Positions 31,375-38,586 of a DNA stretch of 38,586 nt are shown here, one piece after another. The notes under the pieces were generated by a model. That model searched no databases, was not told where the DNA came from, and worked only from the letters and a program-made list of their open reading frames with translations. Source of the DNA: Alphaproteobacteria bacterium (GTDB lineage Bacteria; Pseudomonadota; Alphaproteobacteria; RF32; CAG-239); contig SUUV01000014.1 in NCBI GenBank assembly GCA_015062345.1, positions 1 to 38,586 on the forward strand. Direction: 5' to 3'. Within the stretch, counting starts at the first letter, position 1. Each line of letters opens with the position of its first letter. The position numbers and the translations under genes are program-made.

Positions 31375-31502
31375 TTTTTCATCCTTATTTCTATTTAAAA
31401 CAAACATTGCAGGTTTTTAAAACCCGTTTGGGTGTAATCTAATACACAAAATAAAAAAATAATGCAACAATTTTATGTTTATCCTCAAATTTTTATTTTC
31501 TT

Positions 31503-31635
31503 GCCTCATTTTTGATTTAAAGCCTTTAAAAGACTCTTTTTACTTGCAAAAAAAAAAACGGTTTATGATGCGATGTGAAAGGTAAATTTTTACCTTTCAA
31601 ATTAAGTTTAACTATTTTTTAAAGGAATTAAAGAA
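31503..31635 (+). promoter_or_regulatory. Conserved upstream region of DUF4402-like gene, copy 2
   Basis: The elements are the same as in copy 1, but with 11 A instead of 12 in the run between the -35-like and -10-like boxes. The 5'UTR hairpin GAAAGGTA / TACCTTTC is at 31577-31598 and the RBS AAAGGAATTAAAG follows. It lies in the divergent gap between secY and the plus-strand gene. Confidence 0.7.
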
Positions 31636-32124
31636 ATGAGAAAATATTTTCTTTTAAGCGCAGTTGCTTTGATGGCTACAAGTACAGCAAATGCAACAAC
31701 CGATTATGCCGAAGTAACCGCAAAGGCAAAAATTAAAACAGCTTTAGTTATAGATTGCGGTAACGGAACAACAGATGAAATGGATTTTGGTACTATTATT
31801 GTTAAAGCAAACCATAGTGGTGGAACAGTGCGTTTAGGCTCCACATCAGGAACAGGTGATATCCTTGCAGTAGAAGATAGTGGAGGCGACCTCATATGTT
31901 ATAGTGGTATGGAACAAAGTGTTGTGAACGATCTATCATTTCCGGAAGAAGTTATTCTTTCTGGTAATGTATCTGGGGATGAATTAATATTACGACCATC
32001 TGTAAAGGATAAGGTTGATAATATGGATGTACATGATTTTATTCTTGGTGGCTATTTAGAAATTCCTGAAGGTGCATCTGATGACACTTACACAGGTTCT
32101 TTCACCATCACATATACACATTAA
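31636..32124 (+). CDS. DUF4402-like secreted surface protein, copy 2
   Basis: This 162-aa protein has a signal peptide (MRKYFLLSAVALMATSTANA), then TTDYAEVTAKAKIKTALVID, the MDFGTIIVKANHSGGTV landmark and the close GGYLEIPEGASDDTYTGSFT, which fit the DUF4402 pattern well (GG.L.V....G.YTG.F.V.V.Y). The signal peptide and first ~12 mature residues are nearly identical to copy 1; the bodies have diverged. A surface or pilin-like role is inferred from the family. Confidence 0.8.
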   Translation: MRKYFLLSAVALMATSTANATTDYAEVTAKAKIKTALVIDCGNGTTDEMDFGTIIVKANHSGGTVRLGSTSGTGDILAVEDSGGDLICYSGMEQSVVNDLSFPEEVILSGNVSGDELILRPSVKDKVDNMDVHDFILGGYLEIPEGASDDTYTGSFTITYTH

Positions 32125-32133
32125 AACAAACTT

Positions 32134-32157
32134 AAGGGCGGAAAATCCGCCCTTTTA
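32134..32157. terminator. Bidirectional terminator between DUF4402-like copy 2 and plsC
   Basis: A 9-bp perfect stem AAGGGCGGA / TCCGCCCTT with a 3-nt loop is followed by TTTT on the plus strand. It serves the convergent genes on both sides. Confidence 0.75.
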
Positions 32158-32159
32158 AC

Positions 32160-32915
32160 TTAGCCCATATTCTTTTTTACCCAAGGATATTTTTTAATTG
32201 CTTCCTCATTAAGTTCTTTACATTTTGACTCAATTCTATCTTCAAGTTCTTTCATAAACTCTTTTTTATCGGTATCTTTGGTAATGGTCATCGGTTCCAT
32301 AAACTCAAACACTGCCGTACCCGAATATCTCAAAAATGAGCTTTTAGCCCAGAAAAGTCCGGTATTTACCGCCACCGGCACAACTTTTAAGTTTAAATTT
32401 TCGGCCACAAACAAAAAGCCCGATTTATAGCCTTTTGTTGTTCCGGGTTTGCAGCGAGTTCCCTCAGGAAAAATTACTACCGGACGATTGCGACCCACCC
32501 GTTTTTTAACTTCTTTTAGCATATTTTTCATCGCTTTTGCACCACCTTTGCGGTCAACGGGAACCATACCGTAAAAATATTGCGCCCAACCAAACAACGG
32601 AATGTAAGTGAGCTCTTTTTTCAAAACATAACATACTGTCGGCACCGGTTGGGTAAAAGCGTAAGTTTCCAAAGCCGATTCGTGCTTTCCGGCATATACC
32701 ACAGGTTCTTTTGCAATATGCTCTAAGCCTCTGTATTCTAATTTTAATCCGGCAAAAAGTTTTACAAAAAACAAACCGCTCGGCATAACAATTCTATCCC
32801 AATAAAAAAGCGTGTATTTTTCCGGAAATAAGGCAACTATCGGGCAAAAAATGCAGCCCAAACCCAATGTTGTGTAGAAAAACAAGTTTGCAAACAATGA
32901 ACGAATGTATATCAT
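32160..32915 (-). CDS. plsC: 1-acyl-sn-glycerol-3-phosphate acyltransferase
   Basis: This 251-aa enzyme acylates lysophosphatidic acid to phosphatidic acid at the inner membrane. An N-terminal membrane segment (about 8-30) precedes acyltransferase motif I, here KHESALET with His78 and Glu83 (H-x4-E rather than the commoner H-x4-D). Motif III is FPEGTRCKPG and motif IV VPVAVNTG. It starts 3 bp before the ydcF stop end of the same unit. The ftsE-ftsX-ydcF-plsC order is typical of alphaproteobacteria. Confidence 0.9.
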   Translation of the reverse strand: MIYIRSLFANLFFYTTLGLGCIFCPIVALFPEKYTLFYWDRIVMPSGLFFVKLFAGLKLEYRGLEHIAKEPVVYAGKHESALETYAFTQPVPTVCYVLKKELTYIPLFGWAQYFYGMVPVDRKGGAKAMKNMLKEVKKRVGRNRPVVIFPEGTRCKPGTTKGYKSGFLFVAENLNLKVVPVAVNTGLFWAKSSFLRYSGTAVFEFMEPMTITKDTDKKEFMKELEDRIESKCKELNEEAIKKYPWVKKNMG

Positions 32916-32918
32916 TTT

Positions 32919-33512
32919 TTAGTTCCTTTCAATTAGTCGTAAGGTAAAATATTTTACATAAACAAACAAAAATTTATTAAATTCGGACGCTACCAATTTA
33001 AAGCTGTTCCACTTTTTCCACCACTTAGCCGAAACATTTTGCGAATAAACCGGATGCACGACAACCTCAATATCCGGATTATAAGCCAAAATTTCTTCTT
33101 TGCTGCGCGGCATATGATAATATGATGTTACAAGCCTGACCGAATGTATATTGTTGCGTCTTATGGCGTCGCTGACTTCCACCGCATTTTGGTTGGTGTT
33201 GGTAGCTTCTTTTCCTAAAATGATATGAGCATCGTTTTTTGTTAAGAAGATATTGTTTTGTTTTTGTAATTCTTTTAATGAAACATTGCTGTCAACACCT
33301 GAAATAATCAAAAATTCGGCCATATCGTTGTTATAGAGCTTTAAGGCCTCCAAAATCCGATTTTTTCCGCCGGTTAAAACTACAATTGCATCGGTTTTTT
33401 GCTCAGTGTCGGCCGATTTTCTGATGTAAGCATCAAACATTATAAACCCGCCCAACCAGAGCAGAAAAATAAGCAAAACTGATATTAAACAAAAAAACTT
33501 CAATCGTTTCAT
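32919..33512 (-). CDS. YdcF/DUF218 family protein
   Basis: This 197-aa protein has one N-terminal membrane segment (about 9-27) and a DUF218 domain: TDAIVVLTGGKNRILEAL, an FLIISGV strand, EATNTNQNAVEVSDAI, and VTSYYHMPRS. Members such as ElyC and SanA influence envelope integrity and polysaccharide or lipid carrier metabolism; the exact reaction is not settled. Its start overlaps the ftsX stop by one base, so translation is probably coupled. Confidence 0.85.
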   Translation of the reverse strand: MKRLKFFCLISVLLIFLLWLGGFIMFDAYIRKSADTEQKTDAIVVLTGGKNRILEALKLYNNDMAEFLIISGVDSNVSLKELQKQNNIFLTKNDAHIILGKEATNTNQNAVEVSDAIRRNNIHSVRLVTSYYHMPRSKEEILAYNPDIEVVVHPVYSQNVSAKWWKKWNSFKLVASEFNKFLFVYVKYFTLRLIERN

Positions 33513-34411
33513 TACATAATCTTTCCTAAAGTTCTTTTAACGGTGTAAAATGCGGTTAGCATCAAGATAAGAGCCGTAAACATCACAATTGAGGCAATGC
33601 TGAAATATGCGCTAAAACCAAGCGAAGCCTTATCAAAAATTGAGCCTTGCAATTCTAAGGCAAATACTTGTATAAACCTTAGGGCAATAAAGGCCGATAT
33701 CACGCCTAAAAGTCCCGAAAACAAACCGATGAAGAAACTGCGACGAGCATATTGTTTTGCGATATAGTCGTCGGTTGCACCCATAATATGCAATATTTCA
33801 ATAATGTTTTTGTGTATTCCCAAACTTGTCTTTGTGGCATAAAAAATGCTAAAGGTACAACTTGAAAATACCAAAATCAAAACCCCAAACGCCAATATTT
33901 TTATTGATTTGGCAAAATTAATCAGTTTATTTAACCAAACCTGATGAGAATTTATCGAAGTATAAGGGGCAATGTCGACTAAATCAGCAGCCAGTTTATC
34001 AAAATCGGCCTTAAAATCTTTTTTAACTCTTACATCAACCAATTTAGGCATTGGCAGAGAGTTTATATCAACTTTTTCACCAAGCCACGGTTTTAAGAGC
34101 TTGTTTATTTGCTTATCACCAATAAGTCGCACTTTTTCAATGCCTTCCGAGTTTTCAAAAAAACCGATAACCTTATTTACTCGCAAATCGGTTTGAGCAG
34201 AATCTTTGTCATCGGGCATAACCTGAATAGTAAAACCGTTGACAATGTCTTTATCCCAATTGTCAACCAATGAACTGACCAAAAAATATCCGGTCAGGGT
34301 TATGGTAAACAAGAACACCGAAATTGAGCTCATAATTTTTAAAAACAAATCAGCTCCGTCTTTTTCTAAAGGTAGTTCCGAATGATAGGCAAGTTTTTTA
34401 TTTTTCATCAT
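33512..34411 (-). CDS. ftsX: Cell division protein FtsX
   Basis: This 299-aa protein has the FtsX topology: a cytoplasmic N-terminus, one membrane segment (about 30-52), a periplasmic domain (about 53-165), then three segments in the C-terminal half with the permease-like sequence IIEILHIMGATDDYIAKQYARR. FtsX with FtsE relays divisome signals to peptidoglycan hydrolases. It overlaps ftsE by 14 bp; AAGGAG lies 5 bp before the ATG at 34411. Confidence 0.9.
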   Translation of the reverse strand: MMKNKKLAYHSELPLEKDGADLFLKIMSSISVFLFTITLTGYFLVSSLVDNWDKDIVNGFTIQVMPDDKDSAQTDLRVNKVIGFFENSEGIEKVRLIGDKQINKLLKPWLGEKVDINSLPMPKLVDVRVKKDFKADFDKLAADLVDIAPYTSINSHQVWLNKLINFAKSIKILAFGVLILVFSSCTFSIFYATKTSLGIHKNIIEILHIMGATDDYIAKQYARRSFFIGLFSGLLGVISAFIALRFIQVFALELQGSIFDKASLGFSAYFSIASIVMFTALILMLTAFYTVKRTLGKIM

Positions 34412-35117
34412 TAATTCTCCTTAAAGCGGGAAACACTTTCAAGCCTTTGTTTTCAAGGTGGATTCTGGGATAATTATATTGATTGATTAAATCTTGACTG
34501 TGCGTGGCAATTACAACCGTGGTACCCAAACGATTAAGTTCTACAAAAAGTTTCATCAATTTTTGAGCAATATCATCGTCGACATTTCCCGTCGGCTCAT
34601 CGGCAAGTAGAATGTCCGGACGATTAATGACGGCTCTGGCAATGGCAACTCGTTGTTTTTCACCGCCTGAGAGGGTTGAACAAATTTTATCCATACTTTT
34701 ATCCAATTCAACCCAACGCAAAAGCTCTTTTACGCGTTTTTTAATTTCATTTTCGTTCATACCTCTGACTCGAAGCGGCACAGCCACATTGTCATAGGCC
34801 GATAAATGTTCCAACAACCTGAAGTCTTGAAAAACAACACCGATGCGACGACGCAACATTGCCATAGTGTTACGGTCTGCAAAACCGATGTTTGTACCAA
34901 AAACGCTAACCGTTCCGCTTGAAGGTTTCAAGGCTAAATACATCATACTTAAAAGCGAAGTTTTACCGGCACCGCTTTTACCGGTCAAAAAATGAAAAGA
35001 GCCTTTTTTCAACTCCAATTTAATATCACTTAAAACCTCAGGGTCAGTACCGTATCTGATGCAAACATTGGTCATATCAACAATAGCATCACATTGAGAT
35101 GTCTTTAGTGTCGGCAT
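34398..35117 (-). CDS. ftsE: Cell division ATP-binding protein FtsE
   Basis: This 239-aa ABC ATPase has Walker A GKSGAGKT (46-53), Q-loop VFQDFRLLEHLSAYDNVA, signature LSGGEKQRVAIARA, Walker B ILLADEPTGNVD and the switch His in IATHSQ. It pairs with FtsX. Length is a little over the usual ~225 aa because of a short N-terminal extension. It is first gene of the ftsE-ftsX-ydcF-plsC unit. The 142-bp divergent gap to 35260 should hold the promoters of both directions. Confidence 0.93.
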   Translation of the reverse strand: MPTLKTSQCDAIVDMTNVCIRYGTDPEVLSDIKLELKKGSFHFLTGKSGAGKTSLLSMMYLALKPSSGTVSVFGTNIGFADRNTMAMLRRRIGVVFQDFRLLEHLSAYDNVAVPLRVRGMNENEIKKRVKELLRWVELDKSMDKICSTLSGGEKQRVAIARAVINRPDILLADEPTGNVDDDIAQKLMKLFVELNRLGTTVVIATHSQDLINQYNYPRIHLENKGLKVFPALRRINDEK

Positions 35118-35259
35118 TTTTCCTCCTTATCAGATTTAATCTTTTTAACAAGATATACCACTTATGCATTTAATAACACATTTTTTTCTTGGAATTTAAG
35201 CTTTTTTGTGCATAATACACAATAAATGATGTTTTTTAAAAAAAGTAATCAGAGGAAAT

Positions 35260-35967
35260 ATGCTGATAAAATGTCCTAAGTGTCGCTTGGTTTATGATTT
35301 GCCGGATAATTTAATCGGCGATGACGGTCTTAAAATGCGCTGTTCAAAATGTTTGGAAATTTGGACGGCATATCCTGAAGATGGCTTAAAAAAAGTGAAT
35401 GTTTCACCAAAAAACATACAAAAAATGTTCACACAACTTTCTAAACAAACCGATGTTTTGTTTACTGAAGAAATTAAGAAAGCACCGATTCAATCGGTTG
35501 AAAAAGCACGCACGGAACATGCAAAAAAACAAAATTTTGTTGCAAATTTAATAATAGGTTTGCTCATATTTTTATCCGTATCGATTTTGCTGTATGCATA
35601 TCGTTTTGATGTTGTCAGATTCTTTCCTAATGCCGAGCAAATGTACAAAAAGCTGAATATATCTTCCGTACCGTATGCAACCGGACTTGAATTTAACAAT
35701 ATTACCACTAAAGAATATGTACAAAACAATGTATCAAAAATCGAAATCAGCGGAATGGTTACCAACAAAAGCAAATATGCGGTTTTGCTTGCTCCCGTAA
35801 AAATAGATATTTTTGATAAAAACGGCAGATTGTTGTTAAGTCGAGTTGAAGATTTGTCTTTGCCTCGCTTAGAATCGGGATATCATATTTTGTTTAAAAC
35901 GGTTGTGGTCAATCCGACCATAGAGGCAAAATCGGTATATGTATCATTTGAGGAAAAAAATAATTAA
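35260..35967 (+). CDS. Zinc-ribbon (MJ0042-type) membrane protein with DUF3426-like C-terminus
   Basis: This 235-aa protein has an N-terminal zinc ribbon with Cys5, Cys8, Cys28 and Cys31 (MLIKCPKCRLVYDLPDN). A linker, one membrane segment (about 92-113, ANLIIGLLIFLSVSILLYAY) and a DUF3426-like beta domain follow (ISGMVTNKSKYAVLLAPVKI and GYHILFKTVV). In alphaproteobacteria this gene commonly lies divergent from ftsE. The molecular function is unknown; the zinc ribbon faces the cytoplasm. RBS is AGAGGAAAT. Confidence 0.88.
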   Translation: MLIKCPKCRLVYDLPDNLIGDDGLKMRCSKCLEIWTAYPEDGLKKVNVSPKNIQKMFTQLSKQTDVLFTEEIKKAPIQSVEKARTEHAKKQNFVANLIIGLLIFLSVSILLYAYRFDVVRFFPNAEQMYKKLNISSVPYATGLEFNNITTKEYVQNNVSKIEISGMVTNKSKYAVLLAPVKIDIFDKNGRLLLSRVEDLSLPRLESGYHILFKTVVVNPTIEAKSVYVSFEEKNN

Positions 35968-35984
35968 AATTTTAGGAGAAAATT

Positions 35985-36437
35985 ATGTTAAGAGATGATT
36001 TACAAAACGCATTAAAAGAAGCTATGAAAGAAAAAAATATGCCCGTTGTCGGAGCTGTTCGTATGATAATTGCCGGCTTAAAAGAAAAAGATGTCGAAGC
36101 CAGAGGCAAAGGCAAAGAAAAAGCCGATGATGCAGAGCTTTTGGCTATGATGCAAACCATGATTAAACAAAGAACGGAATCGGCAAAAATATATCTTGAG
36201 GGCAATCGTCCGGAATTGGCCGAAAAAGAACAGGCCGAAATTGTGGTAATTGAACGCTTTTTACCTAAACAACTAAGCGATGATGAAGTTAAAGCCGTAA
36301 TTGAAGAAACCATAAAATCTGTCGGAGCAACAAGCATTAAAGATATGGGAAAAGTTATGGCTTCCTTAAAAGCAAATTATGCCGGACAGCTTGATTTCGG
36401 TAAAGCCTCAGGTGTTATTAAGTCTTTGTTGTCTTAA
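35985..36437 (+). CDS. GatB/YqeY domain protein
   Basis: This 150-aa protein is a stand-alone version of the tRNA-binding tail domain of the GatB amidotransferase subunit. Landmarks are LRDDLQNALKEAMK, VGAVRMIIAGLKEKDVEARG, MIKQRTESAKIYLEGNRPEL, EIVVIERFLPKQLSDDEV, and DMGKVMASLKANYAGQLD. Its role is unclear, perhaps tRNA-related. RBS AGGAG lies 8 bp upstream; dnaG begins 19 bp after its stop, a frequent pairing. Confidence 0.93.
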   Translation: MLRDDLQNALKEAMKEKNMPVVGAVRMIIAGLKEKDVEARGKGKEKADDAELLAMMQTMIKQRTESAKIYLEGNRPELAEKEQAEIVVIERFLPKQLSDDEVKAVIEETIKSVGATSIKDMGKVMASLKANYAGQLDFGKASGVIKSLLS

Positions 36438-36456
36438 AAGGATTTAAACGAAAATT

Positions 36457-38238
36457 ATGGAAACGGATTTACAAAAATTTTTGGACGAACTCAGAAGCAA
36501 AATTTCAATTGTTGATGTTGTGTCCCAAAAAGTAAAGCTCACTCGCAAAGGCCGTGAACACTTAGGTCTTTGCCCGTTTCATAATGAAAAAACACCATCG
36601 TTTACCGTAAATGAGGCCAAAGGCTTTTATCATTGTTTCGGTTGCGGAGCACATGGCGACATTGTTAAATTTGAAATGGAAGCCAACAATTTGCCTTTTA
36701 TGGACACATTGGAAAAACTTTCACACCGAGCCGGAATTTCAATGCCGAAGTTTTCCAAAGACAATTCCGCCGAGCAGGAAAAACGCAAAAGTTTGTACGA
36801 AATTATGGAACTTGCGGCGGCATTTTATGAAAAAAACCTTTATTTGTCGGTTGGTGCTAAAGCGCTTGAATATTTTTATGCAAGAGGGCTTGATGATGAG
36901 TTGATTAAGAAATTTCGTTTAGGATATGCCCCCAATAACAACGGATTAAAAGCCTATTTGAGTTCCAAAGGTGTAAACGAACACGATATGTCCGAACTTG
37001 GTTTAATTTCCACACCGGAGGGCAACTCTCATACGGCGCATGACTTTTTCCGTGACAGAGTGATGATACCCATAAGAGATAAAAAAAATCAGGTCATTGC
37101 GTTTGGCGGACGCATTATGGGTGACGGGCAACCAAAATATTTAAACTCGCCCGAAACACCGGTGTTTAACAAACGAAAAATGCTCTATAACATAAATTTT
37201 GCCCGTGATGAGGGCTATAAGGCTAAAAATTTTATCATATGCGAAGGGTATATGGATGTCATTGCTCTTGATAAATTTGGCTTTTCATATTCGGCAGCTC
37301 CGATGGGTACAGCCTTAACCGAAGACCAAATTATGGAAGCTTGGAAAATTGTCAATGAGCCGATTTTGTGTTTTGACGGTGATAATGCCGGTCAAAAGGC
37401 AGCTTTGCGTTCGGTTGAAAGAGCCTTGCCCATACTCAAAGCCGGATATTCGTTAAGGTTTATGTTTTTGCCCGATAAAATGGACCCTGATGAGTTTTTA
37501 AAAGCCAAAGGCAAAGACGAATTTTTAAATTTGATGCAAAATACAACCCCGCTGATGCAACTTTTGTGGGATAAGAACACCAAGGATAAAGCATCTTCAA
37601 CACCTGAGCAAAAAGCCCTCATTGAAAAAACTTTGATGGAAGAAGTGGCAAACATCAAAGATGAAAAAGTTAAGAGCTATTATTTGCAAGAAATGCAAAA
37701 AAGAATATACGAAACCTACGGCAGAGGTACATTGAGGGCATATTCGGCAAAATCAGGAAATTATAGAAAAAAATCTTCATCTATAAAGCCTCCGCTTACC
37801 GACATTGATATCCGGTTTATTTTGGCATCAATGATTGTGTATCCTGAATTAATCGGAGATTTTGAAGAAAAACTTTTGATGTTCGATATAACAAAATTTA
37901 AGCTTTACAATATGTTACAATATGCAGTTGATATTTTTCACGAAGATACAGACATCACATCAGAAAGTTTGATTAAGTCGCTGAAAACCAATTTTGAAAA
38001 AGATTTTGGTTCGTTGTGGGAAGTGGGTATGCTAAAATCACAAAATCCCCGAATTAATGAGATAAAAAGACAAATAGACTGCTTGATGATTGCGGTGCAG
38101 ATTAAGGAACTCAATAAGGATATAAATGAATATCGGATAAAACTTGAAAAAGACAGTGCCACCGATGAAGATTATCAGCACTATTTGAGCCTGATTTCCG
38201 AACGAGATATTCTGATAAAAGAAAGCAATGCAATGTAA
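36457..38238 (+). CDS. dnaG: DNA primase
   Basis: This 593-aa protein synthesises RNA primers at the replication fork. The CHC2 zinc finger is complete (Cys39, His42, Cys60, Cys63 in LCPFHNEKTPSF and YHCFGCGAHGD). The TOPRIM core follows with the acidic residues in FIICEGYMDVIALDKFG, APMGTALTEDQ and ILCFDGDNAGQKAA. A helical C-terminal helicase-binding domain (about 440-590) completes it. Length is normal. rpoD, commonly next, is not seen; a broken DUF4402-like copy follows. Confidence 0.96.
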   Translation: METDLQKFLDELRSKISIVDVVSQKVKLTRKGREHLGLCPFHNEKTPSFTVNEAKGFYHCFGCGAHGDIVKFEMEANNLPFMDTLEKLSHRAGISMPKFSKDNSAEQEKRKSLYEIMELAAAFYEKNLYLSVGAKALEYFYARGLDDELIKKFRLGYAPNNNGLKAYLSSKGVNEHDMSELGLISTPEGNSHTAHDFFRDRVMIPIRDKKNQVIAFGGRIMGDGQPKYLNSPETPVFNKRKMLYNINFARDEGYKAKNFIICEGYMDVIALDKFGFSYSAAPMGTALTEDQIMEAWKIVNEPILCFDGDNAGQKAALRSVERALPILKAGYSLRFMFLPDKMDPDEFLKAKGKDEFLNLMQNTTPLMQLLWDKNTKDKASSTPEQKALIEKTLMEEVANIKDEKVKSYYLQEMQKRIYETYGRGTLRAYSAKSGNYRKKSSSIKPPLTDIDIRFILASMIVYPELIGDFEEKLLMFDITKFKLYNMLQYAVDIFHEDTDITSESLIKSLKTNFEKDFGSLWEVGMLKSQNPRINEIKRQIDCLMIAVQIKELNKDINEYRIKLEKDSATDEDYQHYLSLISERDILIKESNAM

Positions 38239-38264
38239 AAGCCGAAGTTATAAAACTTCGGCTT
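38239..38264. terminator. Hairpin after dnaG
   Basis: An 11-bp perfect stem AAGCCGAAGTT / AACTTCGGCTT with loop ATAA directly follows the dnaG stop. The T-run after it is missing on the plus strand, so it may be a weak terminator or a 3'-end stabiliser. Confidence 0.55.
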
Positions 38265-38305
38265 AAAGATGTAATTAATAGGTTATGACATTTATTAATT
38301 TCTTT

Positions 38306-38439
38306 ACCTCAAATTTGATTTAAATGTTTTCAAAGACTCTTTTTACTTGCAAAAAAAAAAAACGGTTTATGATGCGTACTGAAAGGTAAATTTTTGCACC
38401 TTTCAAATTAAGTTTAACTATTTTTAAGGATTAAAACAT
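38306..38439 (+). promoter_or_regulatory. Conserved upstream region of DUF4402-like gene, copy 3
   Basis: The order of elements is as in copies 1 and 2: ACCTCAAATTTGATTTAAAT, GACTCTTTTTACTTGC, 12 A, CGGTTTATGATGC, and the hairpin GAAAGGT / ACCTTTC (38381-38404), where two inserted bases fall in the loop. The RBS is TTTTTAAGGATT. Confidence 0.65.
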
Positions 38440-38577
38440 ATGAGAAAATATTTTCTTTTGAGCGCTGTGGCACTCCTCACTGCAACAAATGTTAATGCTG
38501 AAAGCATGACATATACTGTAGAAGCACAAGCCAAAGTTGCTTTATCTGCAAAAGCCGAATGTACAACTTGGGATTAA
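38440..38577 (+). pseudogene. DUF4402-like gene copy 3, early stop
   Basis: The frame starts MRKYFLLSAVALLTATNVNA (signal peptide) and runs through AESMTYTVEAQAKVALSAKA to ECTTWD, then TAA at 38575-38577. The next in-frame codons read Asn-Thr-Ile, lining up with the DFGTI landmark of the other copies as D-stop-N-T-I. A nonsense change at the Phe position is therefore likely. Only 9 bases follow in the window, so it cannot be seen whether the rest of the gene is present. Confidence 0.65.
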
Positions 38578-38586
38578 AATACTATC

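Overview
The window looks like a chromosomal segment of an AT-rich alphaproteobacterium, probably a host-associated or gut lineage. The evidence is gene order: zinc-ribbon (MJ0042) protein / ftsE / ftsX / DUF218 / plsC, GatB-YqeY next to dnaG, and a secY-adk-rpsM-rpsK-rpoA block. No 16S gene is present, so taxonomy is an inference.

Region 1 (1 to about 22.7 kb) is a phage-derived cluster, transcribed leftward on the minus strand except for one tRNA-Met. Its core is portal (8941-10710), a small gene, scaffold (7735-8718) and major capsid protein (6777-7706). Around this core sits an array of modules built from a shared N-terminal domain and a swapped C-terminal domain. Two N-terminal domains recur: 'MSNKN' (five starts) and 'TYMGTF' (two intact copies plus one beheaded copy). 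The C-termini are peptidoglycan enzymes (Tlde1/DUF2778-like L,D-transpeptidase fold, GH24 muramidase, lytic transglycosylase) or unrecognised domains. Behind most of them lie one to three small membrane proteins, lipoproteins or periplasmic proteins, often as duplicated paralogues, which look like immunity proteins. Orphan C-terminal fragments are also present. Almost every module boundary carries the same hairpin element (named R1-R12 here): one or two intrinsic-terminator-like hairpins followed directly by the next ribosome binding site. Two proteins with a common N-terminus (2003-3298 and 14159-15361) look like virion or tail surface proteins. I read the whole as a polymorphic-toxin-like arsenal housed with a podovirus-type head. 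A simpler alternative is a decaying prophage with multiplied virion-associated lysins. No terminase, integrase, tail gene or replication gene is visible.

Region 2 (22.7-26.4 kb) is accessory DNA: a 10-bp tandem repeat, a lipoprotein gene with its own promoter, two small hypothetical genes, a pair of paralogous lipoproteins with a C-terminal membrane segment, and a secreted protein with about 13 MORN-type repeats.

Region 3 (26.4-38.6 kb) holds housekeeping genes in two blocks: secY-adk-rpsM-rpsK-rpoA (minus), and plsC-ydcF-ftsX-ftsE (minus) divergent from zinc-ribbon/yqeY/dnaG (plus). Three copies of a DUF4402-like secreted protein gene, each with the same upstream region (A11-12 tract plus 5'UTR hairpin), lie at the borders of these blocks in the same orientation. 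The third copy (38440) stops early. The ribosomal block lacks rplO/rpmD before secY and rplQ after rpoA, which suggests the copies may have mediated rearrangement.
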